A stretch of DNA of 64,000 bases from Phaeosaccion multiseriatum (Eukaryota; Ochrophyta, other classes), in NCBI GenBank assembly GCA_965112735.1, contig OZ218962.1:806001-870000 (forward strand), given 5' to 3'. The notes below the pieces were generated by a model that saw nothing but the letters and a program-made list of their open reading frames with translations, did not search any database and had not been told where the DNA came from. The number at the start of each line of letters is the position of its first letter. Position 1 is the first letter of the stretch. Of this stretch, positions 1-10,508 are shown one piece after another. The translations under genes and the position numbers were made by a program.

Positions 1-1194
1 GGAGGAGTCACATAGGGCAGGGAGAGAGAGTCCGGCGGAGGGAAAGCAAGGGGCGAGGATGTAGGGCGAGATCTCAGCGAAATCTCAGCCAAGTGAGCAC
101 AAAGAGAGGGTGGACAACTCAACGGACCGCGTCCTTGCGCCCCCCCCTGTGCGTGCAAGAGACAGGGTGCGTGATGGTGAGCAGTGTCCAGCCTTCGTGC
201 GCCATTCACTCACTCACCGCAACCAGTCGAGGCAAAACATATCTCGTCTCCTGAGCAGTCGCAATCTTCGCAAGCTGGAGTGGAGAAGGGACGAGAAGGG
301 CGGGAGAGTGAGGCCAGCAACCAGGCCAGTGACATGGCAAAACAGGTGGAGGGGCTGAGACCCTCCATGCAGCAGTAAGAGTGACTGCCATCACGACAGC
401 AACACCAGTCCCGCGCTTGGCAAGTGTCTTGACTCTACAAGCTCCTGCCTGACCGAAGCAGCCCGCCAGCACCTCTGGAACTTACTTGATGAACTGGATG
501 CACCGGTTGCGGTGCTGAAGGTGCCCATTGGGCACGAAGAGCAGGCTGGAGTGGACGCGCCGGACGAGTGGGAGGGAGGGCGGAGGGCGAGGCCAGTGCC
601 AGCCGGTTGTGGTGAGACAGGGACAGGCAGGAATTAGCTAACGGCTTCACTTCTACTACAATAGTGAGAGTGGTACGTCGCCGTCTGCTTGCAACTCGCG
701 CCAATCAGAGCTTCTATATGCGCTCTCAGCCTTCCTGGCTGGCCGAGGCCAGCCATCGTAACTAGATGAAGGACAAGCAACCAATCACGTTTGCAGCCAG
801 CACGTTTGGGGCTCACCTAAGTTGTAGCTTGCTCCGTACGGTCTGTATGTGCCCGCTGGGCAGCTTGTGCAGGCTGGAGTGGAGCGACGGGACGAGCGAG
901 AGCGGGGGTGAGGCCAGCAGGTTACTTCCTTGTGGTGAGACAGGCAGGGCCTCCACTAAGAGTGTGATCTAGCTACATGCAACTCGCCTCGCACCATGAT
1001 AGGTATGGTAAAACACGACCAGCCAGCCCCCCGCCTGTCGTCACTCCACAGTACTCACATGGTGGTTTACCCCAAGTATTAGAATATGTACCGGCTGGGC
1101 AGTCCCACAACCGAATCTTGTGTGCTGTAGCGGGGTACAACAGCAGCACAAGGACCCAGCAGTTAACAACGGCGACCTGCAGGAGGGCCGTCAT
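1..1194 (-). CDS. Secreted or surface Cys-rich protein with GCC2/GCC3-like repeats (partial, N-terminal part)
   Basis: Start ATG at 1194 opens a clear signal peptide (MTALLQVAVVNCWVLVLLLY, then PATA). Exons seen on the minus strand: 1194-1071, 873-817, 545-486 and 274-218. All end in phase 1, with donors GTAAAC, GTGAGC, GTAAGT and GTGAGT; the internal acceptors are all CTCCAG after pyrimidine tracts. Each exon encodes about one Cys-rich unit: CPAGTYSNTWG, then ACTSCPAGTYRPYG, then ACSSCPMGTFSTATG, then TCEDCDC. The CxxCPAGTY pattern is that of GCC2/GCC3 (ephrin-receptor-like) repeats of extracellular proteins. The function is therefore probably extracellular or cell-surface; no ligand can be named. 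Later exons lie beyond the left edge or are too degenerate to place between 1 and 200. An open frame extends upstream of 1194 but lacks this signal-peptide logic. Confidence 0.68.
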
Positions 1195-2425
1195 GGTGAG
1201 CCTGCGGCCACGGATGACCCCCTGCCCACCACTCCACCGAGGCTGTCCCTTGGTGAGCATGGCTGATGGTAGCGATGGCTGATTGCTCAATTCCTGGGAG
1301 ACTCCGATCTGACACGCTCTCCACAGCCAGACGCCCGCTGCGACCAAAGGAAGCAGGAAAGAGGCAGGCACAAGACAAGTTATTACTGGGGGTATGAGGG
1401 GCATTGTTGTGCCCAGGCCAAGCAAGGGAGAACTCAAATCCCCTCCCTTCCCCGCCCCTGGCTGGCTAGCTACTACTGCCTGCGCACGCTCTTCTTGGAC
1501 AAGTGCCAAGCCTACTACGGGGCAAAAGAAGGGTAGAGGTTTGCTCCCCTCTTGCTTTTCGCCTCATCACTCCTACCCCCTCGCTCAGGCTCTCAAACTG
1601 TCTCACTGTCCTCGCCTTGCGTCTGCTGCTGCTGATGGAGCAGCCAAGTCAACAACTTTCTTGAAAAGGCAGTCCTCCCAGCTCCTGCTCTAGTACCGTC
1701 CGCAAGTGAAGAATCGCTGCCTGCGCCGCGTCTGCACAAATGGGAGGCAAACAAGGACGGCCCACCCAATCAGCGAGGAGGCACAGCCAGAGGAGGGGAG
1801 CAGAGCAGGAGGCAGTCAAGGAGAGAGAGAGGCAGCAGGGTTGGTGGTGTGTCCCGGCTGGCTGCGCCTGGTTGGTTGTGGGCTGAGCACTTCCCAAATC
1901 AAAAACTGTGCTGATTCTTCCCCTCATCTCCTCCCTTCGCTATCCTCGATCGTGTGTAGCATATATGGGTACTGCTGCTGCGGCTTCACGAAAATCTTCC
2001 CCGCGCCCTGCGCCTGGCTGTGCGATAGTAGTTCTTCCCCTACTAGAAGAAGAAGCAAGAAGAAGGTGTCGCGCTCGCCCAACTGCCTTTCGAAGCTCGT
2101 GGTATCCTGTCTCCCACCAGGATGTGCTGCCTCCTGCTGCTGCTCTCCGGGTTGCTTAGCTAAAACCTTGATCCCATCATTCCCTCCAACCCTTTGCTGC
2201 AGTCCAGTTCGCTGCACCACGGGGATTGATGCACCAGTGAGCGAGGCCGCCGCTGTGTCCACTCCCGGTGCTCACCTTTGTCCTTGTAATTAATCTCTCT
2301 TCTGTGGTGTCTCTGCTTTGTAGGATGAAAAGAAAAGCGAAAAAAAAAAAATATTCAGCGTGAAAACAATTCAAAGGGAACATTCAGCTCAAAAACTTGT
2401 TGGAGAATTCGGAATTTGACCATGC
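1195..2425. other. Gene-poor spacer upstream of the Cys-rich gene
   Basis: Only short overlapping open frames on both strands are seen, none with a recognisable domain or convincing splice sites. Short CTG/CTC-rich and A-rich stretches occur (poly-A at 2341-2350). It probably holds the promoter of the gene starting at 1194; no core promoter motif could be singled out. Confidence 0.4.
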
Positions 2426-2444
2426 ACTATCGGCGGCCGATAGT
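2426..2444. repeat. 19-bp perfect palindrome
   Basis: The sequence ACTATCGGCGGCCGATAGT is a perfect inverted repeat of two 9-bp arms around one G. A partial echo, GCGATAGTGCG, follows about 17 bp downstream. It sits at the left border of the composite repeat block. Confidence 0.7.
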
Positions 2445-2498
2445 ACATAATGGATGTGGGCGATAGTGCGTCAGGGGTCGAGAACATAGTCGACCGCT

Positions 2499-2545
2499 CA
2501 CCTTGTCTGCCTTGCTTAGCTGCTATAGAATGTTGGCAGCCCTCT
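2499..2545 (+). repeat. 47-bp direct repeat, left copy
   Basis: It starts CACCTTGTCTGCC and ends GGCAGCCCTCT. It matches 5060-5106 at 46 of 47 positions (T to G inside). The two copies bracket the 2.5-kb composite block, as expected for a long target duplication or for ends of a repeated unit. Confidence 0.8.
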
Positions 2546-2732
2546 GCTCACCTTTCGGCTCCAGACTAGCCTACAAGCCTATGCTCTAGAGGCCCTAGCT
2601 AGGCCGAGCGGTAGGTGAGGTTCCAGACTGGCCTAGAAGCCTAGGCCTAGAGACGAAATTCGGCCGGCCTAGGGGGACCGCAGGCCTCCGGCCTAGGCCT
2701 ATTTTTGGCGCAGCCCCCCCGGCCTAGGCCTA

Positions 2733-2923
2733 TCGACCCTGGACAAGATTGCGGTGTGCGCCGGCCGTAATCAGTAATCAGCCCCCAGCTGGCGCATACT
2801 CAGTACTCAGGCCGGCTGGTCACCGGCTGTCAGCAACCAGGGCGGCTAGCGCCGGTCATAATCAGTAATCAGGCCGGCTGCGCCGGCCGTAATCAGTAAT
2901 CAGATAATCTTGTCCAGGGTCGA
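2733..2923 (-). mobile_element. Small TIR element, copy E1 (inside the composite block)
   Basis: It begins TCGACCCTGGACAAGATT and ends AATCTTGTCCAGGGTCGA, so the ends are inverted repeats. The body carries several GTAATCAGTAATCAG units, the reverse of the CTGATTACTGATTAC units in the copy at 22671. The right end abuts a CCCT array directly. No target duplication is seen. Confidence 0.7.
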
Positions 2924-2945
2924 CTCCCTCCCTCCCGCTTTCTAT

Positions 2946-3360
2946 CCCTCCCTCCCTCCCTCCCTCCCTCCCTCCCTCCCTCCCTCCCTCCCTCCCTCCC
3001 TCCCTCCCTCCCTCCCTCCCTCCCTCCCTCCCTCCCTCCCTCCCTCCCTCCCTCCCTCCCCTCCCTCCCTCCCTCCCTCCCTCCCTCCCTCCCTCCCTCC
3101 CTCCCTCCCTCCCTCCCTCCCTCCCTCCCTCCCTCCCTCCCTCCCTCCCTCCCTCCCTCCCTCCCTCCCTCCCTCCCTCCCTCCCTCCCTCCCTCCCTCC
3201 CTCCCTCCCTCCCTCCCTCCCTCCCTCCCTCCCTCCCTCCCTCCCTCCCTCCCTCCCTCCCTCCCTCCCTCCCTCCCTCCCTCCCTCCCTCCCTCCCTCC
3301 CTCCCTCCCTCCCTCCCTCCCTCCCTCCCTCCCTCCCTCCCTCCCTCCCTCCGCCCCTCC
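2946..3360. repeat. (CCCT)n array
   Basis: About 410 bp of nearly pure CCCT with one register slip near 3060. The long Ser-Leu-Pro-Pro open frames through it are artefacts of the repeat. Confidence 0.97.
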
Positions 3361-3624
3361 CTTTCTCCCTCTTTCTATCCCTCCATCCCTCCCTCCCTCC
3401 CTCCATCCCGCTATTCCTCCCTGTGGAAAGTCGATTCGTAAGTCAATGGCCCAGGCTCAGGCAGATACGGTGAGAACGAGTGGCGTGGCTCTCACTATCC
3501 TATGTGCGTAGGTGGTCGTTTAGGACTAGCATGCGATCAGTTAACAGAGGCAAGGCTGGCTGCTAGGCTGGCTTTGGGGTTGCTGTTACCTTGTCCGTGT
3601 GTCTAGTTCTACCCTATCTGTAGG

Positions 3625-3672
3625 CGACAGCGAATGTCGTTTTACACTATTTGTAGACGACAGCGCTTGTCG
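3625..3672. repeat. Pair of short hairpin repeats
   Basis: Two tandem copies of CGACAGCGnnTGTCG (3625-3639 and 3658-3672), each with 5-bp complementary arms, lie in about 33-bp repeat units between the two large CCCT arrays. Confidence 0.6.
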
Positions 3673-3762
3673 TTTTGCATCCCTCCCTACCTCCTTCTAT
3701 CCCTCTACCCCTCTGTCCGTCCCTTCCTCCCTCCCTCCCTCCCTCCGACCCTCCCTCTACAC

Positions 3763-4408
3763 CTCCCTCCCTCCCTCCCTCCCTCCCTCCCTCCCTCCCT
3801 CCCTCCCTCCCTCCCTCCCTCCCTCCCTCCCTCCCTCCCTCCCTCCCTCCCTCCCTCCCTCCCTCCCTCCCTCCCTCCCTCCCTCCCTCCCTCCCTCCCT
3901 CCCTCCCTCCCTCCCTCCCTCCCTCCCTCCCTCCCTCCCTCCCTCCCTCCCTCCCTCCCTCCCTCCCTCCCTCCCTCCCTCCCTCCCTCCCTCCCTCCCT
4001 CCCTCCCTCCCTCCCTCCCTCCCTCCCTCCCTCCCTCCCTCCCTCCCTCCCTCCCTCCCTCCCTCCCTCCCTCCCTCCCTCCCTCCCTCCCTCCCTCCCT
4101 CCCTCCCTCCCTCCCTCCCTCCCTCCCTCCCTCCCTCCCTCCCTCCCTCCCTCCCTCCCTCCCTCCCTCCCTCCCTCCCTCCCTCCCTCCCTCCCTCCCT
4201 CCCTCCCTCCCTCCCTCCCTCCCTCCCTCCCTCCCTCCCTCCCTCCCTCCCTCCCTCCCTCCCTCCCTCCCTCCCTCCCTCCCTCCCTCCCTCCCTCCCT
4301 CCCTCCCTCCCTCCCTCCCTCCCTCCCTCCCTCCCTCCCTCCCTCCCTCCCTCCCTCCTTCCCTCCCTCCCTCCCTCCCTCCCTCCCTTCCTCCCTCCCT
4401 CCCTCCCT
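3763..4408. repeat. (CCCT)n array
   Basis: About 645 bp of CCCT with only a few variant units near the right end. It is the longest array in the window. Confidence 0.97.
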
Positions 4409-4636
4409 TTGACCCTGGTGGAGGTCTAGGCCTAGAACCGCCGGCCTAGGGAGAAAGAATGGCCGGCCTTTAGCGGCCTAGGGAGAAAGAATGGCCGGCC
4501 TATAGCGGCCAACGGCCGCCGGCCTAGGCCTAGAGCATAGGCTTCTAGGCCAGTCTGGAGCCGACTAGGCCTAGGCCGGCGATCGTTGGCCGCTCTAGGC
4601 CGGCCATTTTTTCTCCGGCGGTTCTAGGCCTAGGCC

Positions 4637-4806
4637 TCGACCTATCTGATTACTGATATGGCGCCAGCCCGAGGAAATGGCCGGCGCCAGCCGGCCTGGT
4701 TGCTGATTACAGCCGGTGACCAGCCGGCCTGATTACTGATTGTGCGCCAGCCGGGGGCTGATTACTGATTACGGCCGGCGCACACCGTAATCTTGTCCGG
4801 GGTCGA
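4637..4806 (+). mobile_element. Small TIR element, copy E2, left end shortened
   Basis: The left end reads TCGACC then CTATCTGATTACTG, lacking the CTGGACAAGAT part of the terminal repeat. The right end TAATCTTGTCCGGGGTCGA is nearly intact. The body resembles the copy at 22671 (CCGGCGCCAGCCGG, CTGATTACTGATT). It abuts the GGGA array at 4807. Confidence 0.65.
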
Positions 4807-4876
4807 AGGGAGGGAGGGAGGGAGGGAGGGAGGGAGGGAGGGAGGGAGGGAGGGAGGGAGGGAGGGAGGGAGGGAG
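4807..4876. repeat. (AGGG)n array between two TIR elements
   Basis: Seventy bases of AGGG units exactly fill the space between the TCGA end of E2 and the TCGA start of E3. Confidence 0.95.
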
Positions 4877-4943
4877 TCGACCCTGGACAAGATTATCTGA
4901 TTACTGATTACGGCCGGCGCACCGGAATCTTGTCCAGGGTCGA
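4877..4943 (+). mobile_element. Minimal TIR element, copy E3 (67 bp)
   Basis: It has complete terminal repeats TCGACCCTGGACAAGATT and AATCTTGTCCAGGGTCGA, with only one CTGATTACTGATTAC unit between them. This is the shortest member and shows that the ends define the family. Confidence 0.72.
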
Positions 4944-5059
4944 TAGGCCTAGGCCGGGGGGGCTGCACCAAAAAGAGGCCTAGGCCGGGGGCCTGCGGCC
5001 CCTCTAGGCCGGCCGAATTTCGTCTCTAGGCCTAGGCTCCTAGGCCAATCTGGAGCCGA

Positions 5060-5106
5060 CACCTTGTCTGCCTTGCTTAGCGGCTATAGAATGTTGGCAG
5101 CCCTCT
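5060..5106 (+). repeat. 47-bp direct repeat, right copy
   Basis: Right partner of 2499-2545, with one mismatch. Confidence 0.8.
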
Positions 5107-5684
5107 CTCGCTGCCTCCGCTTTACGTTCTTGCCCAGCCTTCGCCTCCCCACGAGACTCAGTGCTGTGGCGAGTCTGTTGCGATACCTTCTCTACAGGAA
5201 GTGGTGACAAGCTTATGTGGTGTCTACCCTTGTATTGATAATACTACGTACGCTACGTGAGAGAGGCGTTGGTGGAAGTAAAGGGCGTGGCCCTAGCTAC
5301 GGCCTTGTTCGATATTTTACCTCGACATAGTGCTGGACTGCGAATGTCGATATCTATCTTAACAGAGTCCAGCCAGGCCGCCCGCTTTGCTTGAACCTCT
5401 CCTCCAGCAGCTCTCGGAGCGAGCTCTCTCTGCCTCCACCTTGTCGGGCTCCGCCCCTGAGAGGGAGCTGTGACTCGCTGCCTTCTTACGGGCCAAGCGG
5501 ATGCGCTTCACGTTGATCTCTGTGTGTTGGGGGGGGTGTATGGCTGGCTGCCAGCTTGTCAGCGACGAGCGAAGAAGGCACACAGAGACGAGCCCTCCGG
5601 CAAAGGTGCGGGCAAGGAGCCTGTACTGAAGTGGCGAATAATGGCAGCCGCGTAGTAAAGATCGCAATACATAGCATCGCGTAG
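5107..5684. other. Spacer downstream of the WDR31-like gene
   Basis: No supported gene. A dyad, TCGACAT at 5322 with ATGTCGA at 5344, is visible. The region probably contains the 3-prime flank of the minus-strand gene that ends at 5685. Confidence 0.4.
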
Positions 5685-8177
5685 TTATGTAATGGGAGTC
5701 CCCGCCAAGCCTGCCTCGATGGTGAGCTTCCAGCTGCTGCTGCTGCTGCTACCTCCCCCGCCCTGGTGCCCCTCCGCCGCTGCCTGCCCCTGCTGCTCTA
5801 TCCGTGGATCGCTGTCAATAGTACTGGTGTCAGGACCATCGCTGTCACCCATACCATGCCCCACCGTCCCCTCGCCATGCTGCTCGCCTGCGCTCCCTCC
5901 TCCTCCTCCTCCTCCTCCTCCTCCCCCCTCCTTATCCTCCTTGTACACCATACCCATAGCATAGATCCCTCCCGTAATGGTCGACGCAATGAGGCGGAGA
6001 GAAGCCCCACCACCACCACCGCCACCACCACCACTATCATCATTCCTAATACTACTACATGCACTGCTGGTCCCGACCAGGACGTCTAGGCCTGTGTACA
6101 TGCCGCCACTGGGTTCTGAGTGACCGGCGACAAGCTGGCCGGAGTCTCTGTGCCACACCTTGACGGTTTGGTCCTTCGAAGCAGTCGCCAGGAGGGGCTC
6201 CCCACCACCCGTCGCAGACGAGGGAAGGAAGCGACAGGCTGTTGCATCCTGATTAAGCGTGTCCACGAGGTTGGGGGGAGGACACGCAAGAGAAAGCAAA
6301 GAGGGGAGTAAGAGAAGGAGTGGCAGGGGGGGGGAGCGTGCGTGTTGGTGACTCGAGCTAGGTGGATGCACTTTCACTTGTGCTCCTCGCTTGTGGAGTA
6401 GGTTGCCTGCTTCATTCAATCTCCCCCCCCCCGCGCACGCCTAGCTACGTGGGTAATGCTCGCAGACCGATGCCTGCCACCACCAGAGAACAACACACCG
6501 GTACCACAGCTAAAGGAAAGAAGAAGGACCAGAACCGGGGTAGTGTAGCGAAGCACTCCTCTGGGGTTCCAGCGCAAGCACCTTTGCGTGCCTACAACGA
6601 ACGATCAAGCAGATCACAGCATGGCAGTACACAAACGAACGAAACGCAAACTGCTGACGGCAAGAGGACGACAAAAAGCAGGGGATACACCAATCAATCA
6701 TACCTGCTGGTGTCCCTTGTAGGTCTGCACCAGCCCAACCCCCCCCCCCTCCTCCTCCTCCGCCCTCCTTCCTGCGATCCCAAAGCCGCCCCTCACAGCC
6801 CACTCCGTTGAAGCCCTTGCTCGATGTCAAAATGAAACGGCCGCAGGGGCTGACGTCACAGGCGAGGGGGAAGTACGTATAACCGCTGAAGGTCTGGGCG
6901 GCTTTTAGCCGCCCGTTGGAGCCTGCCCCAGCACCAGTCGAGAAAGTAGTCCAGCAAAGCAAGAAAGAGGGTTTGAAAAAGTCAGGCTACACAGCCTTCC
7001 TGATTGGGTTGATAATCACTTGCTTACGCACGCACTTCCTCCAGCCCTCCCCCATCACTCACTCATTCAATCACTCCCTCCTTCCCTCCCTCACTCCCTC
7101 CCTCCCTCCCTCCTTCCCTCCTCCCTCCCTCCCTCCCTCCCTCCCTCCCTCCCTCCCTCCCTCCCTCCCTCCCTCCCTCCCTCCCTCCCTCCCTCCTTCC
7201 CTCCCTCATCCACTCACCCGGCATCCTGGTGTCCCATACCCGCAGACTCAAGTCCTCCCCTCCCTGCACGAGCAAGGCTCCTCCCCCATCTGCCCCCTCC
7301 CCCTCCTCCTCCGGCACGAACTTCATGCAAGTTACCAGGTTGCGAGGCACTTTGACCATGCCCATCTGCTGCCCGGTGCTCGCATCCCACAACCGCACGC
7401 TCGTGTCTCTGCTGCCTGAGGCCAGGAGCCGCCCCGAGCTGTTGACAGCCACGGCAGATACGGTCATATCATGTCCTTGGAAGACGTGCGGACAACCGCC
7501 GCCGCTATTGCCCTCGGTGCTGCTGCTGCTGCTGGTGCTGCTGCGAGCACTACCACCACCACCACCACCACCACCACCCGACGTTTCTCCTGCTCCTGGT
7601 GCTCCTGCTCCTTCTCCTCCTCCGGTGTCTATTGGCTCTTGTCCTGACAAGTGCTCCGGGGCCACTCTCCAGGCCCTGCAGGTGGTGTCTCTAGAGCAGC
7701 TGAACAGCACACCTGTGCGGGGAGAGTACACCACGCGATTGACAGGCCTCGTGTGGCCCCTCCACACCTGCGTCACTTTCCGAGAGGAGAGACTGTAGAG
7801 GGCGACAGTGGTATCGTCGCCGCAAGTGGCAAAGTGCGCGTCTGATACGCTGCGTGAATGGCAAGCGATGGGAGGAGTGGAAGAGAGGAGGGGGGGGATG
7901 GGGGGGTGTTGGGGGTGAGAGAGGATGGAAAGCAGGCAAAACACAGAGAAACATCAGACACGAATTGCACCTACCTAGCTACTCCGAGGATGGGCCCGTC
8001 GTGGTGCTCCTCAAGATCCGTATCTGCAAAAGCTCCCTCCCTCCCTTGCTCTTCCCCTCTGGCGTACCGCTTGCCAACCTCTTTTGTGCCGTCAGAAGAG
8101 CCGCCTACACCGCCTCCTCCCCATCCTGTACGCCCACCCTCGTTTGCTTTCTTGGGGCTACTGCACGAGTTCCCCAT
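5685..8177 (-). CDS. WDR31: WDR31-like WD40-repeat protein
   Basis: Exons: 8177-7975, 7849-7218, 6922 to about 6771, 6724-6704 and 6248-5685 (about 523 aa). The N-terminus MGNSCSS fits N-myristoylation. WD-type blades follow in WDR31 order: CGDDTTVALYSL, GHTRPVNRVVYSP with CSRDTT, GHDMTVSAVAVNSSG with GSRDTSVRLWD, RNLVTCMKFVP, GGEDLSLRVWDTR, DVSPCGRFILTSSKGFNG with GCEGRLWDRR, YKGHQQDATACRFLP and TASKDQTVKVWHRDSG. The GFNGxGCExxLWD and YKGH stretches are characteristic of WDR31, a protein linked in animals to ciliary trafficking with ELMOD and RP2. Exon 4 is only 21 nt. Exon 3 lacks a canonical GT donor after WDRR: the next bases are AAGGAG and a G-run, so either the donor is non-canonical or the model is off there. 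Ser/Gly linkers are longer than in animals. The start is 307 bp from the divergent PP2C start. Confidence 0.85.
7092..7206. repeat. (CCCT)n array in an intron of the WDR31-like gene
   Basis: About 115 bp of CCCT just downstream (in the sense of the minus-strand gene) of the donor at 7217. Confidence 0.95.
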
Positions 8178-8484
8178 GGCATGGGGGAGGGGAGAGAGGT
8201 GGGAAGGAGAAGGAGGGTTCAGAGAGGGGCTGATGCCGTTACTTTTAGGTTTTCAGTTCAGGGCCCTCCCTCAGGGTCGAGGCCTCAGCGCCTCTCCTAT
8301 ACACGCCAACCGCACCAGCGCGATAGGCAGCAACGCAATTTAAAGAAGGCTCCGCAGAGCGACAAGCAAGAGCGGGAAGAGAAGCGGTGGCGAAGAGTGA
8401 ATTTTCCTGTGCGAAACGTAACGTCTAAAAAGCAGGCAGGCTTGGCTTGAGATGAGAGAGTGCAGTGAGAGAGAATGAGAGACC
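8178..8484. promoter_or_regulatory. Divergent promoter region between the WDR31-like and PP2C genes
   Basis: This 307-bp spacer separates two outward-facing ATGs (8177 minus, 8485 plus). No clear TATA box is seen. Control of both genes from it is inferred from the layout. Confidence 0.5.
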
Positions 8485-10471
8485 ATGGCGTTGTCTTTGG
8501 CATCCGACCACGGCGACGATGAGCTGGGCCAAATTCTCATGGCCTTTGAGAATCAGCAACACCATGCACCACGGCCGGAGTTCTCGTCGGCCGAGTTTGA
8601 CTTTCCCTGCAACACGGAGCTTGGAGACGGAGTCTTTGACTTGGGCTTGGAGGATCCCGAGGAAGGAAAGGAGGGCCAGGTATGCTCCGTGGTGGAGGAT
8701 GTCTCGCTCTTGTTTCAGAGTCTTGTTGGGAAGCCAGAGAGCGAGAGTGGTCCGCTCTTCCAGAGTCCTGGGAAGAAGCCGGAGAGAGAGAGTGGCCCGC
8801 TCTTTCACGAGAGACTCACGCCCGACGTGGATCATACTGCCTCAGGAGCTGCATTAGACCATGCCTTCTCTTCCAGCAGCCACCACCACAGTAACAACAA
8901 CAGTGGCAACAAAAGCGGTGTTGGGGAAACCAGCCCACCTCCTGGTGGTCCTCGCCCTCGAGGAGGACTACGCGACAGCCCGGGACCTCTCCGCAGGCGA
9001 GTGTCGGTGTCAGACTGTAGGGAGCAGCCCGACGTCCCCCCTCATCACCCGAGGGAAGACTCTTCCCCCGAGCGGCAAGTCCCGTCCACGCCTCCTTCGT
9101 CAGCCCCTGCCCGTGCTGCCTGTGTCCCTCACCTACTAGAAGAGTGTGACCCTCTGTCCATCAGCAGTGGGACTGGCCTTGGCATCGGGAGTGGGGTCCA
9201 AAACAATTCTGCGATGACTCACGCTTTTGCCCCCAGTAGAAGCGCATCAGCAGCCTGGGGTACGCATGGGGCTGAAAAGGACACGCCAGCTCCAGGAGGA
9301 GGAGGGCCAGCGACAGACGTGCGGCCTCACACCAGTGGCGAGAATGACAAGAGGAAGGGAGGACCAGGGCCAGCTGTTGCTACAGCGGCTTCCCAGCAGT
9401 CATGGCTGTGCCATAGAAGCGGCAGTGAGACTACCTTTTCAGGGACTGACAGCAATAGCAGAGGGGGGGCGGGGGGGCGCAACAGAGCCTCTCCAGGGGT
9501 GGGGGTTGGTGGCGGTGGCGGTGGCAAAGGCGACAACGCGTCTCCTACTGCTGCTTATGCGACTGCGACTGCGGCGGCAGTTCCGTCTTTGCCGACTCGA
9601 CGGGGTTGGAGCAGACGTAGCAGTAGCAGCAGCAGCGCCCTCGTGAGGCTGGAAGGCCACTGGGCCGGCAGCCTGAGCGGCAGCAGGAACGAAAACGTTA
9701 GGAGCAGTAACGGCAGCAGTAGCGGTAGTTGTCGCGGCAAGAGAAGGGCAACACTGGCGCTTTCTGTACCCCGGGGGGGCGGCAATGGCGGCAGAGCGGC
9801 TGGCAGCAGTGGCGGCGGCAGCGTTGCGAGCAACAACAACAGTAACAGCAACGACTACAACAACGACAATGACAGAGACAACAACACCAACAACAACAAC
9901 AAAGACAACAACAACAGCAACAACAACAACAACAACAGCAATAGAAACAACAGCAGCAACGACGACGACGACAACAACAACAATAGTAACAACAACAATA
10001 GAAATAGCATCCTCGTCAGCAGAGGCGGAAAGGGGAGGGGGGCGCCAGCAGCAACGTCCGTACTAGCAGCGCGGAGAGCATCCGCTGGGCAGCCACTAAG
10101 ACCAGCGGCGGCAGGATCGGGACCGTTGCTACAGCCACCATCACTCGCGACAGCAGCAGTAGCACCCTTGAAGGCTCCTGGCATCGGCGTGGCCACTTTT
10201 CAGGCGGTGAAACCGTACGACCGCAGTTGGAGGTGTCAGGACTACGCCCTTGCCCTCGCCCCCTTCGACGCGTGTACGCAGCAGGTGTTGGTCGCTGTAG
10301 CGGATGGTCACGGGCCCAATGGAGACTTTGTGTCCAAAGGTGAGTAGTACGTGCGTACGTGCGTGCGTGCATGTGTGCGTGTGTGCGTGTATGCGTGCGT
10401 TTGTGCGTGCGTGACAGTGTACGTGATGGGGGAAGAGAGGGATGACCGTGGATGGTGTCACATTCTCCCCC

Positions 10472-10508
<37 letters not shown>

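Larger units (their letters stand above)
2546..5059. mobile_element. Composite nested inverted-repeat block with (CCCT)n arrays
   Basis: No gene is present. Read inward from both ends, the arms are inverted copies: the left arm has CGGCTCCAGACTAGCCT (about 2556) and the right arm, reverse-complemented, has CGGCTCCAGATTGGCCT (about 5055). Both continue into modules rich in GGCCTAGGCC, then a stretch containing GACGAAATTCGGCCGGCC, then a small element beginning TCGACCCTGG. A third inverted copy of the CTCCAGACTGG module lies near 4550, and another inverted-repeat pair (CTAGGCCTAGAACCGCCGG) spans about 4422-4640. Between the arms are arrays at 2946-3360 and 3763-4408. The organisation suggests non-autonomous terminal-inverted-repeat or foldback elements inserted into one another. 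No transposase frame is visible. Confidence 0.65.

Noticed and set aside
1195-1509. N-terminal extension of the Cys-rich gene
   Set aside because: The signal peptide at 1194 requires a start there, and the extension has no supporting feature.
1706-2293. 195-aa plus-strand frame with many Cys
   Set aside because: No domain, a TTG/GTG-type or weak start, and an overlapping equally long minus-strand frame; probably chance.
2946-4408. CCCT arrays as telomeric or subtelomeric DNA
   Set aside because: Usual algal telomere repeats are TTAGGG or TTTAGGG types; CCCT lacks the TAA/TAAA part and occurs inside introns across the window.
2910-4449. Long open frames of Ser-Leu-Pro-Pro or Gly-Arg-Glu repeats
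   Set aside because: They are translations of the CCCT array, open in every frame because the repeat contains no stop. There is no start context, splice site or non-repeat domain.
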